From assembly GCA_002709565.1 (NCBI GenBank), contig PAPY01000037.1, forward strand, positions 1-45,734: a stretch of 45,734 nt of DNA, given 5' to 3'. Shown here in pieces: positions 25,694 through 35,213 of this stretch. Within the stretch, counting starts at the first letter, position 1, and every line of letters begins with the position of its first letter. The notes below the pieces were generated by a model. The model made no database searches. It had not been told where the DNA came from and saw nothing but the letters and a program-made list of their open reading frames with translations. The position numbers were made by a program, and so were the translations under genes. Origin of the DNA: Legionellales bacterium. GTDB lineage: Bacteria; Pseudomonadota; Gammaproteobacteria; UBA1113.

Positions 25694-26506
25694 CTACCCC
25701 TGCTTCAATCCCGCCTGGATCATAATCGTCGCACCTATTTCTTCGATGGAACGATTAGAGGTATCGATGTAGGGTAAACGTTCACGGACAAAGATTTCTT
25801 CCGCGGCCTGGAGTTCGTGACTGCATTGTTTGAGTTTGGCATAACGGCTATCGGGTCGGCGCTTGTTGCGCACCATGTGTAATCGTTCCGGCTCGATGGT
25901 CAAGCCAAATAATTTTTTGCGATACGGTTTTAAGATATCTGGCAGACTGCCTTTATCCAGCTCTTCTTCGTTAAACGGATAGTTCGCTACGTACAAACCA
26001 AAGTGCAAGGCCAGATATAGACTCGTTGGGGTTTTGCCGCAGCGGGAGACGCCTACCAAAATGATATCCGCTTCGTCGTAATTTTGGATACCCAATCCAT
26101 CATCACAACTCAAGGTATAATTCACCGCATCAATTCGATGATGGTATTGATCGTAATTTTGCACCCCATGGGTCAGGCCAATACTGTGAGACGAGGTGAC
26201 TTTCAGTGCTTCTTCAATGGGCTGAATAAAGGTATTAAAAATATCCATGAACACGCCTTTGCACTGGCTGATGATGGCTTGGATATCTTTATCAATAATC
26301 GTCGCAAAAATAAACACCTGGCCTTCGCTAGTATCACAGGCGTGGTTGATGGTGGTGACGGCTTCTTGAGCTTTGGCAGCAGTATCAATAAAAGGCAGGG
26401 TGAGTTTTTCGAATTTAATGTTCTTGAATTGAGTGAGCAAACTATTGCCAAGTGTGGCAGCGGTGATCCCGGTGGAGTCAGAGACGAAAAAGACTTGATG
26501 CTTCAT
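25694..26506 (-). CDS. ppsR: PEP synthase regulatory protein (kinase/pyrophosphorylase)
   Basis: A 270-residue DUF299-family bifunctional enzyme. It inactivates PEP synthase by ADP-dependent phosphorylation of a threonine beside the catalytic histidine, and reactivates it by phosphate-dependent dephosphorylation. The start VFFVSDSTGITAATLGNSLL is typical. The P-loop GVSRCGKT is at residues 152-159, and YPFNEEELDKG and LTIEPERLHMVRNKRRP follow. It is divergent from ppsA across 93 bp, so regulator and target are adjacent. Confidence 0.96.
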   Translation of the reverse strand: MKHQVFFVSDSTGITAATLGNSLLTQFKNIKFEKLTLPFIDTAAKAQEAVTTINHACDTSEGQVFIFATIIDKDIQAIISQCKGVFMDIFNTFIQPIEEALKVTSSHSIGLTHGVQNYDQYHHRIDAVNYTLSCDDGLGIQNYDEADIILVGVSRCGKTPTSLYLALHFGLYVANYPFNEEELDKGSLPDILKPYRKKLFGLTIEPERLHMVRNKRRPDSRYAKLKQCSHELQAAEEIFVRERLPYIDTSNRSIEEIGATIMIQAGLKQG

Positions 26507-26599
26507 GAAAAATTTCCAGTGTTTTAGGTTTACCCCCTATACTTTAACACCCCAGTAAGCAACAATAACAGCATTTATTTTGACGAGTAGGGAGCCAGC

Positions 26600-28966
26600 G
26601 TGAGCGATATCATCAACTTTGACAAACTGGGCTTAAATGACATCGATAAAGTGGGAGGCAAGAATGCCTCCTTAGGCGAAATGATCCAACATTTGAGCAA
26701 ATTGGGGGTCAAAGTTCCTGGCGGCTTTGCCACCACCGCCGATGCTTACCGGGAATTCATGGATGAGAATCAACTCAATGACAAGATTTATCAAGCGTTG
26801 GATAAACTGGATGTTGATGATGTCTCTGCCTTGGCCAAGTCCGGCGCACAAATCCGTCAATGGGTGTTAGAGGGCACATTTTCCGATAGTTTGGTTAAGT
26901 CTATCACCGATGCTTGGGAGGCAATGACAGCGGGCAAGTCAAAAGACTTCACCGTCGCGGTGCGTTCATCGGCTACGGCTGAAGATTTACCCGATGCCTC
27001 GTTTGCCGGTCAGCAAGAAACCTTACTTAATGTGGCAGGTCTTGATAATGTCCTAAAAGCCATTAAACAAGTCTTCGCGTCACTGTTTACCGACAGGGCT
27101 ATTGCTTACCGGGTGCACCAAGGCTTTGATCATCGTAATGTGGCATTGTCCGCCGGTATCCAACAAATGGTGCGCAGTGACATTGGTGCCAGTGGGGTTG
27201 CGTTTTCTATCGATACTGAATCCGGCTTTAGCGATGTTGTGTTTATAACAGCAACCCATGGTCTGGGTGAATTGCTAGTACAGGGTGCGGTGAATCCCGA
27301 TGAGTTTTATGTCTATAAACCCGCGCTAAAAGCTAACCGGGATGCGATTTTGCGACGTAACCTCGGCAGCAAAAAACAAAAAATGATTTATGCGTCGCCC
27401 AGTGCGAGTGAAACCATTCAAACGGTGGATACCGACAAAGAACAGCGCTTAAAATTCAGTTTAAGCGATGCCGAAATCACCGCGTTAGCCAAGCAAGTGG
27501 TGTTGATTGAAGATCATTACGGTCGGCCTATGGATGTGGAATGGGCCAAAGATGGCAACGACGGTGAGATCTACATTGTCCAAGCCCGCCCTGAAACGGT
27601 CCAAAGCCAACAATCAGGTCGCGTCATCGAGCGCTTTACCCTCAAAGAAACCGGCCCTTTACTCGCCCAGGGACGCAGTATCGGGCAGCGTATCGGTCAA
27701 GGCCGAGCGCGTATTATTAAAGACATCAGTATGATGGACACGGTCGAAGAAGGGGATGTCTTAGTCACTGACATGACCGACCCGGATTGGGAGCCGGTGA
27801 TGAAGCGGGCGGCAGCCATTGTGACGAACCGGGGTGGACGTACTTGTCATGCCGCGATCATTGCCCGTGAGCTGGGTATTCCGGCAGTTGTGGGTTGTAA
27901 TGATGCCACCAAAACCATTACCGATGGTACTGATGTAACTGTGTCTTGCGCTGAAGGGGATACCGGTAATATTTATGAGGGTAAGCTCGGCTTTAGCCAT
28001 GATGAAATCAATGTTGATGCAATGCCGGAATTACCGTTTAAGATAACGATGAATGTGGGAACGCCCGATCGGGCGTTTTCATTCCGCAGTATTCCTAACG
28101 AGGGCGTTGGTCTCGCGCGCTTAGAATTTATCATTAATCGCATGATTGGCATCCACCCCAAAGCGTTGTTAAATTTTGATTCCCTGGATAACACGTTAAA
28201 AGATCAAATTGCTGAGCGTATCAGTTGTTATGACTCGCCAGTGGATTACTATGTTAAACGTTTAGCAGAAGGGATTGCGATGCTGGGTGCTGCTTTTGCC
28301 CCCAAGAAGGTCATTGTGCGTTTGTCTGATTTTAAATCCAATGAATATGCCAATCTGTTGGGTGGCGAAGCTTACGAACCCGATGAAGAAAACCCAATGC
28401 TCGGTTTCCGCGGTGCCTCCCGTTATGTTGCCGAAGAGTTTAAAGACTGTTTTGCCCTGGAATGCCAGGCGGTAAAACATGTACGCGATACTATGGGGCT
28501 TACGAATATTGAAGTCATGATCCCCTTTGTCCGCACCGTGGATGAAGCACAACAAGTTATTGAGGTACTGGCTGAGAATGGTTTACGACGTGGTGAGAAT
28601 GGCCTGCGCGTGATTATGATGTGTGAGCTACCCTCTAATGCCTTATTGGCGGAACAATTCCTTGAGCACTTTGATGGTTTCTCTATTGGTTCTAATGACT
28701 TGACCCAGTTAACCCTAGGGCTTGATAGAGATTCAGGCTTGGTGGCTAATCAATTTGATGAGCGCAATGATGCGGTGAAAGCATTATTGCATTTGGCCAT
28801 CAAGGCATGTCGCCAACAAAATAAATACGTCGGTATATGTGGCCAGGGACCATCGGATCACCCTGATCTGGCAGAATGGTTAATGAATGAAGGTATTGAC
28901 AGTGTATCGTTGAATCCCGATACCGTGTTAGAAACCTGGTTGTACCTCGCTCACAAAAAAGTCTAA
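26600..28966 (+). CDS. ppsA: Phosphoenolpyruvate synthase
   Basis: A 788-residue enzyme that makes PEP from pyruvate, ATP and water for gluconeogenesis. The N-terminal ATP-grasp-like domain ([13 protein letters not shown] and [20 protein letters not shown]) is followed by the phosphohistidine swivel domain [14 protein letters not shown], and a C-terminal PEP-binding TIM barrel with GFRGASRY, the [12 protein letters not shown] segment and [10 protein letters not shown]. The GTG start has GGGAG 7-8 bp upstream. The Thr-Cys-His in the swivel matches the PpsR target site. xseA starts 3 bp after the stop. Confidence 0.98.
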   Translation: MSDIINFDKLGLNDIDKVGGKNASLGEMIQHLSKLGVKVPGGFATTADAYREFMDENQLNDKIYQALDKLDVDDVSALAKSGAQIRQWVLEGTFSDSLVKSITDAWEAMTAGKSKDFTVAVRSSATAEDLPDASFAGQQETLLNVAGLDNVLKAIKQVFASLFTDRAIAYRVHQGFDHRNVALSAGIQQMVRSDIGASGVAFSIDTESGFSDVVFITATHGLGELLVQGAVNPDEFYVYKPALKANRDAILRRNLGSKKQKMIYASPSASETIQTVDTDKEQRLKFSLSDAEITALAKQVVLIEDHYGRPMDVEWAKDGNDGEIYIVQARPETVQSQQSGRVIERFTLKETGPLLAQGRSIGQRIGQGRARIIKDISMMDTVEEGDVLVTDMTDPDWEPVMKRAAAIVTNRGGRTCHAAIIARELGIPAVVGCNDATKTITDGTDVTVSCAEGDTGNIYEGKLGFSHDEINVDAMPELPFKITMNVGTPDRAFSFRSIPNEGVGLARLEFIINRMIGIHPKALLNFDSLDNTLKDQIAERISCYDSPVDYYVKRLAEGIAMLGAAFAPKKVIVRLSDFKSNEYANLLGGEAYEPDEENPMLGFRGASRYVAEEFKDCFALECQAVKHVRDTMGLTNIEVMIPFVRTVDEAQQVIEVLAENGLRRGENGLRVIMMCELPSNALLAEQFLEHFDGFSIGSNDLTQLTLGLDRDSGLVANQFDERNDAVKALLHLAIKACRQQNKYVGICGQGPSDHPDLAEWLMNEGIDSVSLNPDTVLETWLYLAHKKV

Positions 28967-28969
28967 GCC

Positions 28970-30301
28970 ATGAGTGATAGCGAACGCCATGTTTTTTCGG
29001 TGAGTGAACTTAATCGCGCGGCGAAAGAAATTTTACAAGCGAATTTTCCCAGTATCTGGATCGAAGGCGAGTTGTCGAACGTTGCTAAACCCAGTTCAGG
29101 TCATATGTATTTCACCCTCAAAGATGAGCGGGCGCAAGTTCGTTGTGCGATGTTTCGGGGACATAATCGTTTATTAGATTTCAAGCCAGAAGATGGCAGT
29201 CAAGTGCTCGCCAAAGCCCAAGTCAGTCTCTACGAAAACCGCGGCGATTATCAATTAATCGTCGAGTTCATGGAAGAGGCCGGTGATGGGGCATTACGCC
29301 GGGCCTTTGAGCGCTTGCAAAAGCAATTATTGGCCGAAGGCTTATTCGCTGAAGAGCATAAACAAGACTTACCTGAATTACCCCAATGTATTGGCGTGGT
29401 CACCTCACCCACGGGTGCTGCAATTCGTGATATCTTGAGTACCCTGAGGCGGCGCTTCCCAGCAATCCCGGTGATTATTTATCCCACGGCCGTGCAAGGC
29501 ATCGATGCCGCCGGCCAGATTGTGAATGCTATTAAGCTCGCCAATCAACGTAAAGAATGTGATGTCTTGATCATTGGTCGTGGTGGCGGTTCCCTTGAAG
29601 ACCTATGGCCTTTTAATGAAGAAGCCGTCGCACGGGCTATTTATGCCAGCAAAATCCCCACCGTCAGTGCAGTTGGACATGAGGTTGATTTTACCATTGC
29701 GGATTTTGTCGCAGATGCCCGAGCAGCGACACCAACCGGTGCTGCCGAGTTAGTTAGCCCTGAGCAAGGGGAGTGGTTGCGGGATTTTCAACGCCTCGAG
29801 CGACAACTAGCTCGGGAAATGCTCGATGTCTTAGAGGCCGCTAAACAATCTGTAACCTGGTTGCGTAAACGCTTAAAACATCCCCGCCAACAATTACAAG
29901 AATATGCCCAGCGTTTGGATTATTTGGAACGTCAACTGGCGAGTGAGCAACGCCATCATTTGCGCGAGTCTATGAGTGATTTGCAAACCTTAGTTGCCCA
30001 ACTGCAACGCCATCAACCACAACACCATATCGATAATCTGCAAACCCGTCGGGTCTTCTTGCAGCAAAAGCTTATTGCTGCCTGCCAACAACAGCTCAAT
30101 CATCACCAACAACAGTTGGCTAAACTGGCTTATGGATTAAATACCATGAGTCCTTTAGCGACCCTTGAGCGTGGCTATGGGATTGTGACAGACAGTGAGG
30201 GTACGATCATCCGCGCGGCTAAACGTATCAAACCCGGCGACAAAGTCACCGCAAAACTTGCCAAAGGTGAACTACACTGCAGCGTCAACAGTGTCGGCTA
30301 A
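28970..30301 (+). CDS. xseA: Exodeoxyribonuclease VII large subunit
   Basis: A 443-residue subunit of exonuclease VII, which degrades single-stranded DNA in both directions. An N-terminal OB-fold (SIWIEGELSNVAKPSSGHMYFTLKD) is followed by the catalytic domain with GVVTSPTGAAIRDIL, the IIGRGGGSLEDLWPFN segment and AVGHEVDFTIADFVADARAATPTGAAE. A long coiled-coil region (about 270-390) rich in Gln, His and Arg precedes the C-terminal segment GYGIVTDSEG. Its end overlaps the 3' end of the opposite-strand MFS gene by 30 bp. Confidence 0.97.
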   Translation: MSDSERHVFSVSELNRAAKEILQANFPSIWIEGELSNVAKPSSGHMYFTLKDERAQVRCAMFRGHNRLLDFKPEDGSQVLAKAQVSLYENRGDYQLIVEFMEEAGDGALRRAFERLQKQLLAEGLFAEEHKQDLPELPQCIGVVTSPTGAAIRDILSTLRRRFPAIPVIIYPTAVQGIDAAGQIVNAIKLANQRKECDVLIIGRGGGSLEDLWPFNEEAVARAIYASKIPTVSAVGHEVDFTIADFVADARAATPTGAAELVSPEQGEWLRDFQRLERQLAREMLDVLEAAKQSVTWLRKRLKHPRQQLQEYAQRLDYLERQLASEQRHHLRESMSDLQTLVAQLQRHQPQHHIDNLQTRRVFLQQKLIAACQQQLNHHQQQLAKLAYGLNTMSPLATLERGYGIVTDSEGTIIRAAKRIKPGDKVTAKLAKGELHCSVNSVG

Positions 30302-31489
30302 CTTTGGTTTCATCAGCCACTGATAAATCACGATTTGCAACAGTGACAAACCTAACATCGCTCCAGCAACAGCTATGAAGCTGCCAGTCTTTAATTGACT
30401 CAACAAGAAAGTATTGAGCGACATTAATAAGACGACTGAGCCGCCTTGGATAGCTCCAGCAACACCAGCGATGTCGGGGAATAGACTCATGCATTTGCCC
30501 ATGGCATTAGGGAAGACAAAGCCACCGGCGAAGCAAACGACAAAACACGGGACAACTAAACTGTATAAACTCAATTGATAAAACTCTGCCGCAAATACCA
30601 TGCCAGCCGTTGGTACTAATGAACCTATTAGCCCTAGTGTTAAAGCGGTGCGAGTGGAAATATATGTCTGCATGATACGATTGCTAATGGTGCCAGCAAA
30701 GTAAGCGATGCCAAGGGTTAGTGCGGCATGGCCGAACACCACTGAGCTATAACCTAATTCGCTCTGGATCAAGAACGGACCCACCACACTGAAGACAATG
30801 AACAGACTATAGTTCAAAGCCATTAGCAAGACACAACCCATGAACAAACGCTGACTGAAGATCCGTTTAATATTGCTTGCTAATACAGCTGGCTTTGGTG
30901 CGATAGCTTGGGTAAGCGTTTCAGGAATGAAAAAATATGACATTATCAATAATGCCCCAGAAAAACTGGCATAAGCGTAAAAGTTCGCATGCCAACCCCA
31001 AAAGTATTGCAGATAGCCGCCGATAAAGGGGGCGATGATAGGGCCCACACCCCAGGCAATACTCAAATAGCTGGCGCCGATTTCTAATTGTTTGCCCTTG
31101 AAGGTATCTACCATCAAGGCGCGACCAACAATGGACGTAGAGGCGGCAAGCATCCCCTGCAGAAACAACACTACCATCAATGGTCCGATATGCTGGCAAG
31201 TAATGGCACTGAGACTGACAAGGAAATAAATAGCAAGGCTCGCGATGAGAACTCGGCGCCGACCGTAATAATCTGCCAAGGTCCCAATCAACAGCTGTCC
31301 CACACCAAAACCGATAAAGCTCATGGTCACCATATTCTTGGCAAAACTGGCACTGATCCCCATATCATTGGCAATGGCAGGCAGGGAAGGCGCGTAGAGA
31401 TCAATAGTAATACCCGCCAGAATGTTCAGCAGGGGTGCGAGGAACATCAATACACGAGGATTAATGGGGGTTTTGGTGTTATTTGTCAT
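30272..31489 (-). CDS. Bcr/CflA-type MFS multidrug exporter
   Basis: A 405-residue major-facilitator protein with about 12 transmembrane helices. The family signs are APLLNILAGITIDLYAPSLPAIANDMG at the first helix, and motif A GQLLIGTLADYYGRRRVLIAS between helices 2 and 3. GRALMVDTF sits at the fourth-helix region and a glycine-rich helix 5 follows. It belongs to the drug:H+ antiporter (DHA1) group that includes Bcr and CflA. Substrate unknown. It converges with xseA, the two coding ends overlapping. Confidence 0.9.
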   Translation of the reverse strand: MTNNTKTPINPRVLMFLAPLLNILAGITIDLYAPSLPAIANDMGISASFAKNMVTMSFIGFGVGQLLIGTLADYYGRRRVLIASLAIYFLVSLSAITCQHIGPLMVVLFLQGMLAASTSIVGRALMVDTFKGKQLEIGASYLSIAWGVGPIIAPFIGGYLQYFWGWHANFYAYASFSGALLIMSYFFIPETLTQAIAPKPAVLASNIKRIFSQRLFMGCVLLMALNYSLFIVFSVVGPFLIQSELGYSSVVFGHAALTLGIAYFAGTISNRIMQTYISTRTALTLGLIGSLVPTAGMVFAAEFYQLSLYSLVVPCFVVCFAGGFVFPNAMGKCMSLFPDIAGVAGAIQGGSVVLLMSLNTFLLSQLKTGSFIAVAGAMLGLSLLQIVIYQWLMKPKLADTVDAAV

Positions 31490-31773
31490 GGTCAGCTATT
31501 TATCGGTGTTACGAGCCTGCCATTGTAGGGGAGTTCTGTGCAGATTGCTACCAGGGAGGACTACTAGTCCCAAAAGTCATCGTGACGTCAGTCTTTGATA
31601 AATCCCACCTTCTCAAAGATCAAGGGGATTTTTCATCACATAAAAAGTTGTTTAAATTCAGCATGTTAAATATTTAATCTACTTAAACCAGATTATTTAT
31701 ATGCGCATTTCGCATTAATAAGAAAAAGTATGCTATATTTGCATTATTGGGGTCTGTTTTATTGGGTGTGCAC

Positions 31774-32913
31774 ATGACTATCATAGAAAATACTATTTTG
31801 GCGAAATTGAAACAAGCAAGGATTGATAAGAAATTATCAGGACAAGATGTGGCAGCCCAACTAGGCAAGCGTAGTAATTCTTTTATTTCAAGAATTGAAA
31901 GTGGTGAAACAAAGCTAAATATCGACCTTATTAATCAACTATGCAGAGTGTACGATTTGAATCCAGCTGCTTTGTTTTCTGTTGATGTTGATATAGCCCC
32001 AAGTAGAAAACGCCAGGGATTCCTAGAAAACTTAAAATATCGAAGTAGCGACGAAAATTTATCAGAAAAATCAAAAAAAGAAATTAAAAAGATTCTACCT
32101 ATTTTACGTAAGATAGGTAAAACAATGGATCGCCTATCATTATTGCCATTGACATTAAGTGACTTTTATCCTTATGAAGCCGAGCTATTAAATCCTAAGT
32201 CACCCTCTGCTGCAAGAAAGTTAGGTAAGGATGTTGCACTTAAATTAAGAGATTATTTAAAACTTGGTAATGACCCTATTGTGGATATTCATAATCTTGT
32301 TTGGCATTCCCTAAAAATACCCGTTTGTAGTCTCGATTTGGAAAAATGCCATGGTATATATAATACGGATGCAAATGATAATCCTCTAATCATCTATTCA
32401 CTAAATGATCCAGCTCAACGAAATGTATTTACTATTGCCCATGAATTGGGGCACCATTTTCTCTCGCCTGGAGAGACGTTCGTGGATCTAAATAGTGACG
32501 AGGACAATATAAAGGAAATATTGGCGGATGCTTTTGCACAGGAGCTTCTTGTTCCATCTGAGTCTTTGTGTCAATACATGGGCGATGAAGGTTTAAAACT
32601 AATAGATTTAGAAAAAAAACACATTGTAAGTTTATGCCAGTATTTTAAAGTGAGCTATTTGATGATGCTTACAGTGTTAGTATTTAATGATTTTATCGAT
32701 CGCAATAAATTCAATCAGCTTAAGGAAAACTATCGCACAAATGATTTGGCTACACTTGGATATACCCCAGAGTTATATATGACTAAACCTCATGATATAA
32801 GAGATGTCTTGGAAAATTTGGTCGCTATTGGGCTTAGAAAAAAGAAAATTAGCTGTTTATTTGCATCAGAAATGTTAGATGTTACAGAAGATGAAGCTAA
32901 GGCCATTGCATAA
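31774..32913 (+). CDS. XRE-ImmA/IrrE fusion protein (antitoxin-type regulator)
   Basis: A 379-residue protein with an N-terminal XRE HTH (about 5-65; SGQDVAAQLGKRSNSFISRIESGETKLN) fused to a Zn-peptidase domain of the ImmA/IrrE (COG2856) type. The zinc motif HELGH is at residues 223-227, with a third ligand Glu249 in KEILADAFAQELLVP. Proteins with this architecture act as repressors or antitoxins, sometimes by cleaving partner proteins. The ATG at 31774 puts the HTH near the N-terminus; a TTG at 31747 would add nine residues. Its stop overlaps the ATG of the PIN-like gene (TAATG), so the pair is co-translated. AT-richer than neighbours, hence probably acquired. Confidence 0.85.
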   Translation: MTIIENTILAKLKQARIDKKLSGQDVAAQLGKRSNSFISRIESGETKLNIDLINQLCRVYDLNPAALFSVDVDIAPSRKRQGFLENLKYRSSDENLSEKSKKEIKKILPILRKIGKTMDRLSLLPLTLSDFYPYEAELLNPKSPSAARKLGKDVALKLRDYLKLGNDPIVDIHNLVWHSLKIPVCSLDLEKCHGIYNTDANDNPLIIYSLNDPAQRNVFTIAHELGHHFLSPGETFVDLNSDEDNIKEILADAFAQELLVPSESLCQYMGDEGLKLIDLEKKHIVSLCQYFKVSYLMMLTVLVFNDFIDRNKFNQLKENYRTNDLATLGYTPELYMTKPHDIRDVLENLVAIGLRKKKISCLFASEMLDVTEDEAKAIA

Positions 32914-33410
32914 TGGAGTTAATCATTGCAGATGCTAATATTTTTGTTTATCTGTTCAAGTGTAACTTATTAGAGCGATTTTTATCAAATACACTGTATG
33001 AAATAGCTGTTACCCAAGAAGTATTTGATGAGCTAACAGATAGTAAAAGAAGAATAACTCGGGGATATCCAGAACTGCGTAATAGGATAATTACAGCAAG
33101 ACATAATAAAACTGCCAGTATTACAATAAATGTTATTAACATTAATGAGCTGGAACTGAGCAACGAAAGCTTACGTTGTTACTACTATCTTGAAGATGAA
33201 GGTGAACTTGATGCTGGCGAGATTGAATCAATACCGTTAGCGCTTGAAAAAGGCGCTAGGTTTCTATCCAATGATGACGATGCGATTAATGCTGCTAATA
33301 CGATGAAACAAGGGCTGGGAATATTATTTAATGAATTTTGTAATGAAATGTTATCTCACGAGCTCATTACAGAGGAAGAATTGCAAGGGATACTTGAGAT
33401 TATACAGTAG
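32913..33410 (+). CDS. PIN-like domain protein (putative toxin RNase)
   Basis: A 165-residue protein resembling PIN-domain nucleases. Acidic residues sit where the PIN active site expects them: Asp7 in LIIADANIFVYL, Glu37/Glu40 in VTQEVFDEL, Asp100/Glu103 in GELDAGEIESIPLALEKG, and Asp121-123 in FLSNDDDAI. The set and spacing fit the fold. It overlaps the XRE-ImmA/IrrE gene by one base, suggesting a toxin-antitoxin or defence module in which this would be the RNase toxin. The target is unknown. The C-terminal 35 residues form a charged helical extension. The pairing is a recognised combination in broad terms, but this lineage is unfamiliar to me. Confidence 0.75.
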   Translation: MELIIADANIFVYLFKCNLLERFLSNTLYEIAVTQEVFDELTDSKRRITRGYPELRNRIITARHNKTASITINVININELELSNESLRCYYYLEDEGELDAGEIESIPLALEKGARFLSNDDDAINAANTMKQGLGILFNEFCNEMLSHELITEEELQGILEIIQ

Positions 33411-33521
33411 TGTAATTGATAGATTTTTACAGAGGAGATGCGGTACTAAGCTTAATTATTAAAGTTGGTAAGGGTAGAGCAACAAAATGGCAATTGAAAT
33501 AGCGTTTTCTTTGAAATCATT

Positions 33522-33617
33522 ATCCGGAAATTAGGCATTTTCCGGTATCTTGTAATCAGTTAATTAATAAGGTTTTTTTCTTTTTTTCCGGAAGTTTTCC
33601 GGAAATTTTCCGGAAAT
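33522..33617. promoter_or_regulatory. Array of TTTCCGGAAA palindromic sites ahead of guaB
   Basis: CCGG centres occur at 33524, 33542, 33588, 33599 and 33610. The last three sit in a T3-4CCGGA2-3 context and are spaced exactly 11 bp apart, about one helical turn, so a protein could bind all on one face. The first two are 18 bp apart and weaker (ATCCGGAAAT, TTTTCCGGTAT). The array lies just upstream of the presumed guaB promoter. It is probably an operator cluster, either for guaBA or for the preceding XRE/PIN module. Confidence 0.55.
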
Positions 33618-33658
33618 TCTTAAAGCCAATATCTATATTTTTGACTATTAATTGACCT

Positions 33659-33687
33659 TTGCTTTCTCCCGTCAAAACCTGTACAAT
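33659..33687 (+). promoter_or_regulatory. Candidate guaB promoter
   Basis: TTGCTT (33659-33664) and TACAAT (33682-33687) are separated by 17 bp. The -10 box is good, the -35 mediocre. Position, 52 bp before the guaB ATG, and the operator array just upstream support it. Confidence 0.4.
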
Positions 33688-33738
33688 TCGCGGTTAATTT
33701 CCGCGGCCCATGCCGTCTATCTACCAGGAGGACCTGCC

Positions 33739-35205
33739 ATGCGTATAGTCCACGAAGCACTCACATTTGATGATGTCCTACTCGTGCCTGCTTATTCCCA
33801 AGTGTTGCCCAAAGAGGTTAGCCTCGCCACCCGCCTGACTCGGGAGATTGCGCTGAATATTCCCTTGGTCTCAGCGGCTATGGATACCGTGACTGAAGCC
33901 CGTTTGGCCATTGCCCTCGCTCAAGAAGGTGGCATTGGTATCATCCATAAGAATATGTCCCCTGAACAGCAGGCAGCTGAAGTTCGGGCCGTGAAGAAAT
34001 ATGAAAGCGGTATTGTCAAAGATCCTATCACGGTTTCTCCCAATATTACCGTCCGTGAATTATTAGACATTACCCACACTAACAAAATCTCTGGTGTACC
34101 GGTTGTTGAGAATGATCAGCTCGTGGGGATTGTCACGGGACGGGATGTACGGTTTGAGCGTAATCTCGATTCCTTGGTGTCTCAGGTCATGACGCCCAAA
34201 GAACGTCTCGTGACCCTAAAAGAAGGCGGCAGTCGCGAAGAAGCCATTAGCCTATTACACAAGAACCGCATCGAAAAAGTCTTAGTCGTGAATAATGAAT
34301 TCCAACTACGTGGCTTAATCACCGTCAAGGATATCCAAAAAGCCAAAGAAAAACCCAATGCCTGTAAAGACAGTTCAGGTCAACTCCGGGTTGGTGCGGC
34401 AGTCGGTACCGGACAAGGCACAGAAGAACGTATTGAAGCCTTGGTTGAGGCGGGCGTTGATGTCTTGGTAGTTGATACCGCTCACGGTCATTCTCGCGGC
34501 GTCTTAGAGCGGGTCAAATGGGTGCGTCAACAATTCCCGGATATCCAAATCATCGGTGGTAACATCGCCACGGCAGATGCCGCCAAAGCCTTAGTAGAAG
34601 CCGGCGCGGATGCGGTCAAGGTGGGCATTGGTCCCGGTTCGATTTGTACCACCCGTATTGTCAGTGGTATCGGTGTTCCGCAAATCACGGCGATTGCTAA
34701 TGTGGCAGAAGCCTTAAAAGGCACCGATGTGCCATTGATTGCGGATGGTGGTATTCGTTACTCGGGTGATATTTGTAAAGCCATTGCCGCCGGGGCATCT
34801 TGTATTATGCTAGGCGGTTTATTTGCGGGAACAGAAGAATCGCCGGGTGAAGTGGAATTCTACAAAGGCCGTACTTACAAAACCTATCGTGGTATGGGAT
34901 CCCTTGGTGCGATGAGTCAAGCCCATGGTTCCAGTGATCGTTATTTTCAAGAAAGTGCTGACGAAGTCGAAAAACTCGTCCCCGAAGGCATTGAAGGTCG
35001 CGTGACTTACAAAGGCAGTGTGTTTCCCATCGTGCATCAATTATTAGGTGGACTACGTTCTGGCATGGGTTATGTCGGTGCCAAAGACATTACTACCATG
35101 CGTGAGCAAGCGGAGTTTGTTAAAGTCACCAGCGCTGGCATGAAAGAAAGCCACGTTCACGATGTGACAATTACCAAAGAAGCGCCTAACTATCCTATTG
35201 ATTAA
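33739..35205 (+). CDS. guaB: Inosine-5'-monophosphate dehydrogenase
   Basis: A 488-residue NAD-dependent enzyme that converts IMP to XMP, the committed step to GMP. The start at 33739 has AGGAGG 8 bp upstream and gives the E. coli length (488); a longer frame upstream covers promoter DNA. The TIM-barrel starts with [14 protein letters not shown]. Two CBS domains occupy about 90-205 ([18 protein letters not shown] and [15 protein letters not shown]). The catalytic Cys is in [15 protein letters not shown], and [15 protein letters not shown] is the flap region. guaA starts 8 bp after the stop. Confidence 0.98.
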   Translation: MRIVHEALTFDDVLLVPAYSQVLPKEVSLATRLTREIALNIPLVSAAMDTVTEARLAIALAQEGGIGIIHKNMSPEQQAAEVRAVKKYESGIVKDPITVSPNITVRELLDITHTNKISGVPVVENDQLVGIVTGRDVRFERNLDSLVSQVMTPKERLVTLKEGGSREEAISLLHKNRIEKVLVVNNEFQLRGLITVKDIQKAKEKPNACKDSSGQLRVGAAVGTGQGTEERIEALVEAGVDVLVVDTAHGHSRGVLERVKWVRQQFPDIQIIGGNIATADAAKALVEAGADAVKVGIGPGSICTTRIVSGIGVPQITAIANVAEALKGTDVPLIADGGIRYSGDICKAIAAGASCIMLGGLFAGTEESPGEVEFYKGRTYKTYRGMGSLGAMSQAHGSSDRYFQESADEVEKLVPEGIEGRVTYKGSVFPIVHQLLGGLRSGMGYVGAKDITTMREQAEFVKVTSAGMKESHVHDVTITKEAPNYPID

Positions 35206-35213
35206 GAGACACT

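Larger units (their letters stand above)
33411..33738. other. Intergenic region upstream of guaB
   Basis: No gene. The region contains five TTTCCGGAAA-like palindromes (33522-33617), a promoter candidate (33659-33687), and a small hairpin CGCGG...CCGCG (33689-33705) in the presumed guaB leader. An open frame running into guaB from 33652 lacks a good start and lies over this regulatory DNA. Confidence 0.7.

Noticed and set aside
31747-31773. TTG start nine codons upstream for the XRE-ImmA/IrrE protein
   Set aside because: No ribosome site, and the HTH begins normally from the ATG at 31774.
33652-33738. N-terminal extension of GuaB from an upstream start
   Set aside because: It would cover the presumed promoter and leader. 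The ATG at 33739 has a strong AGGAGG and gives the standard 488-residue length.
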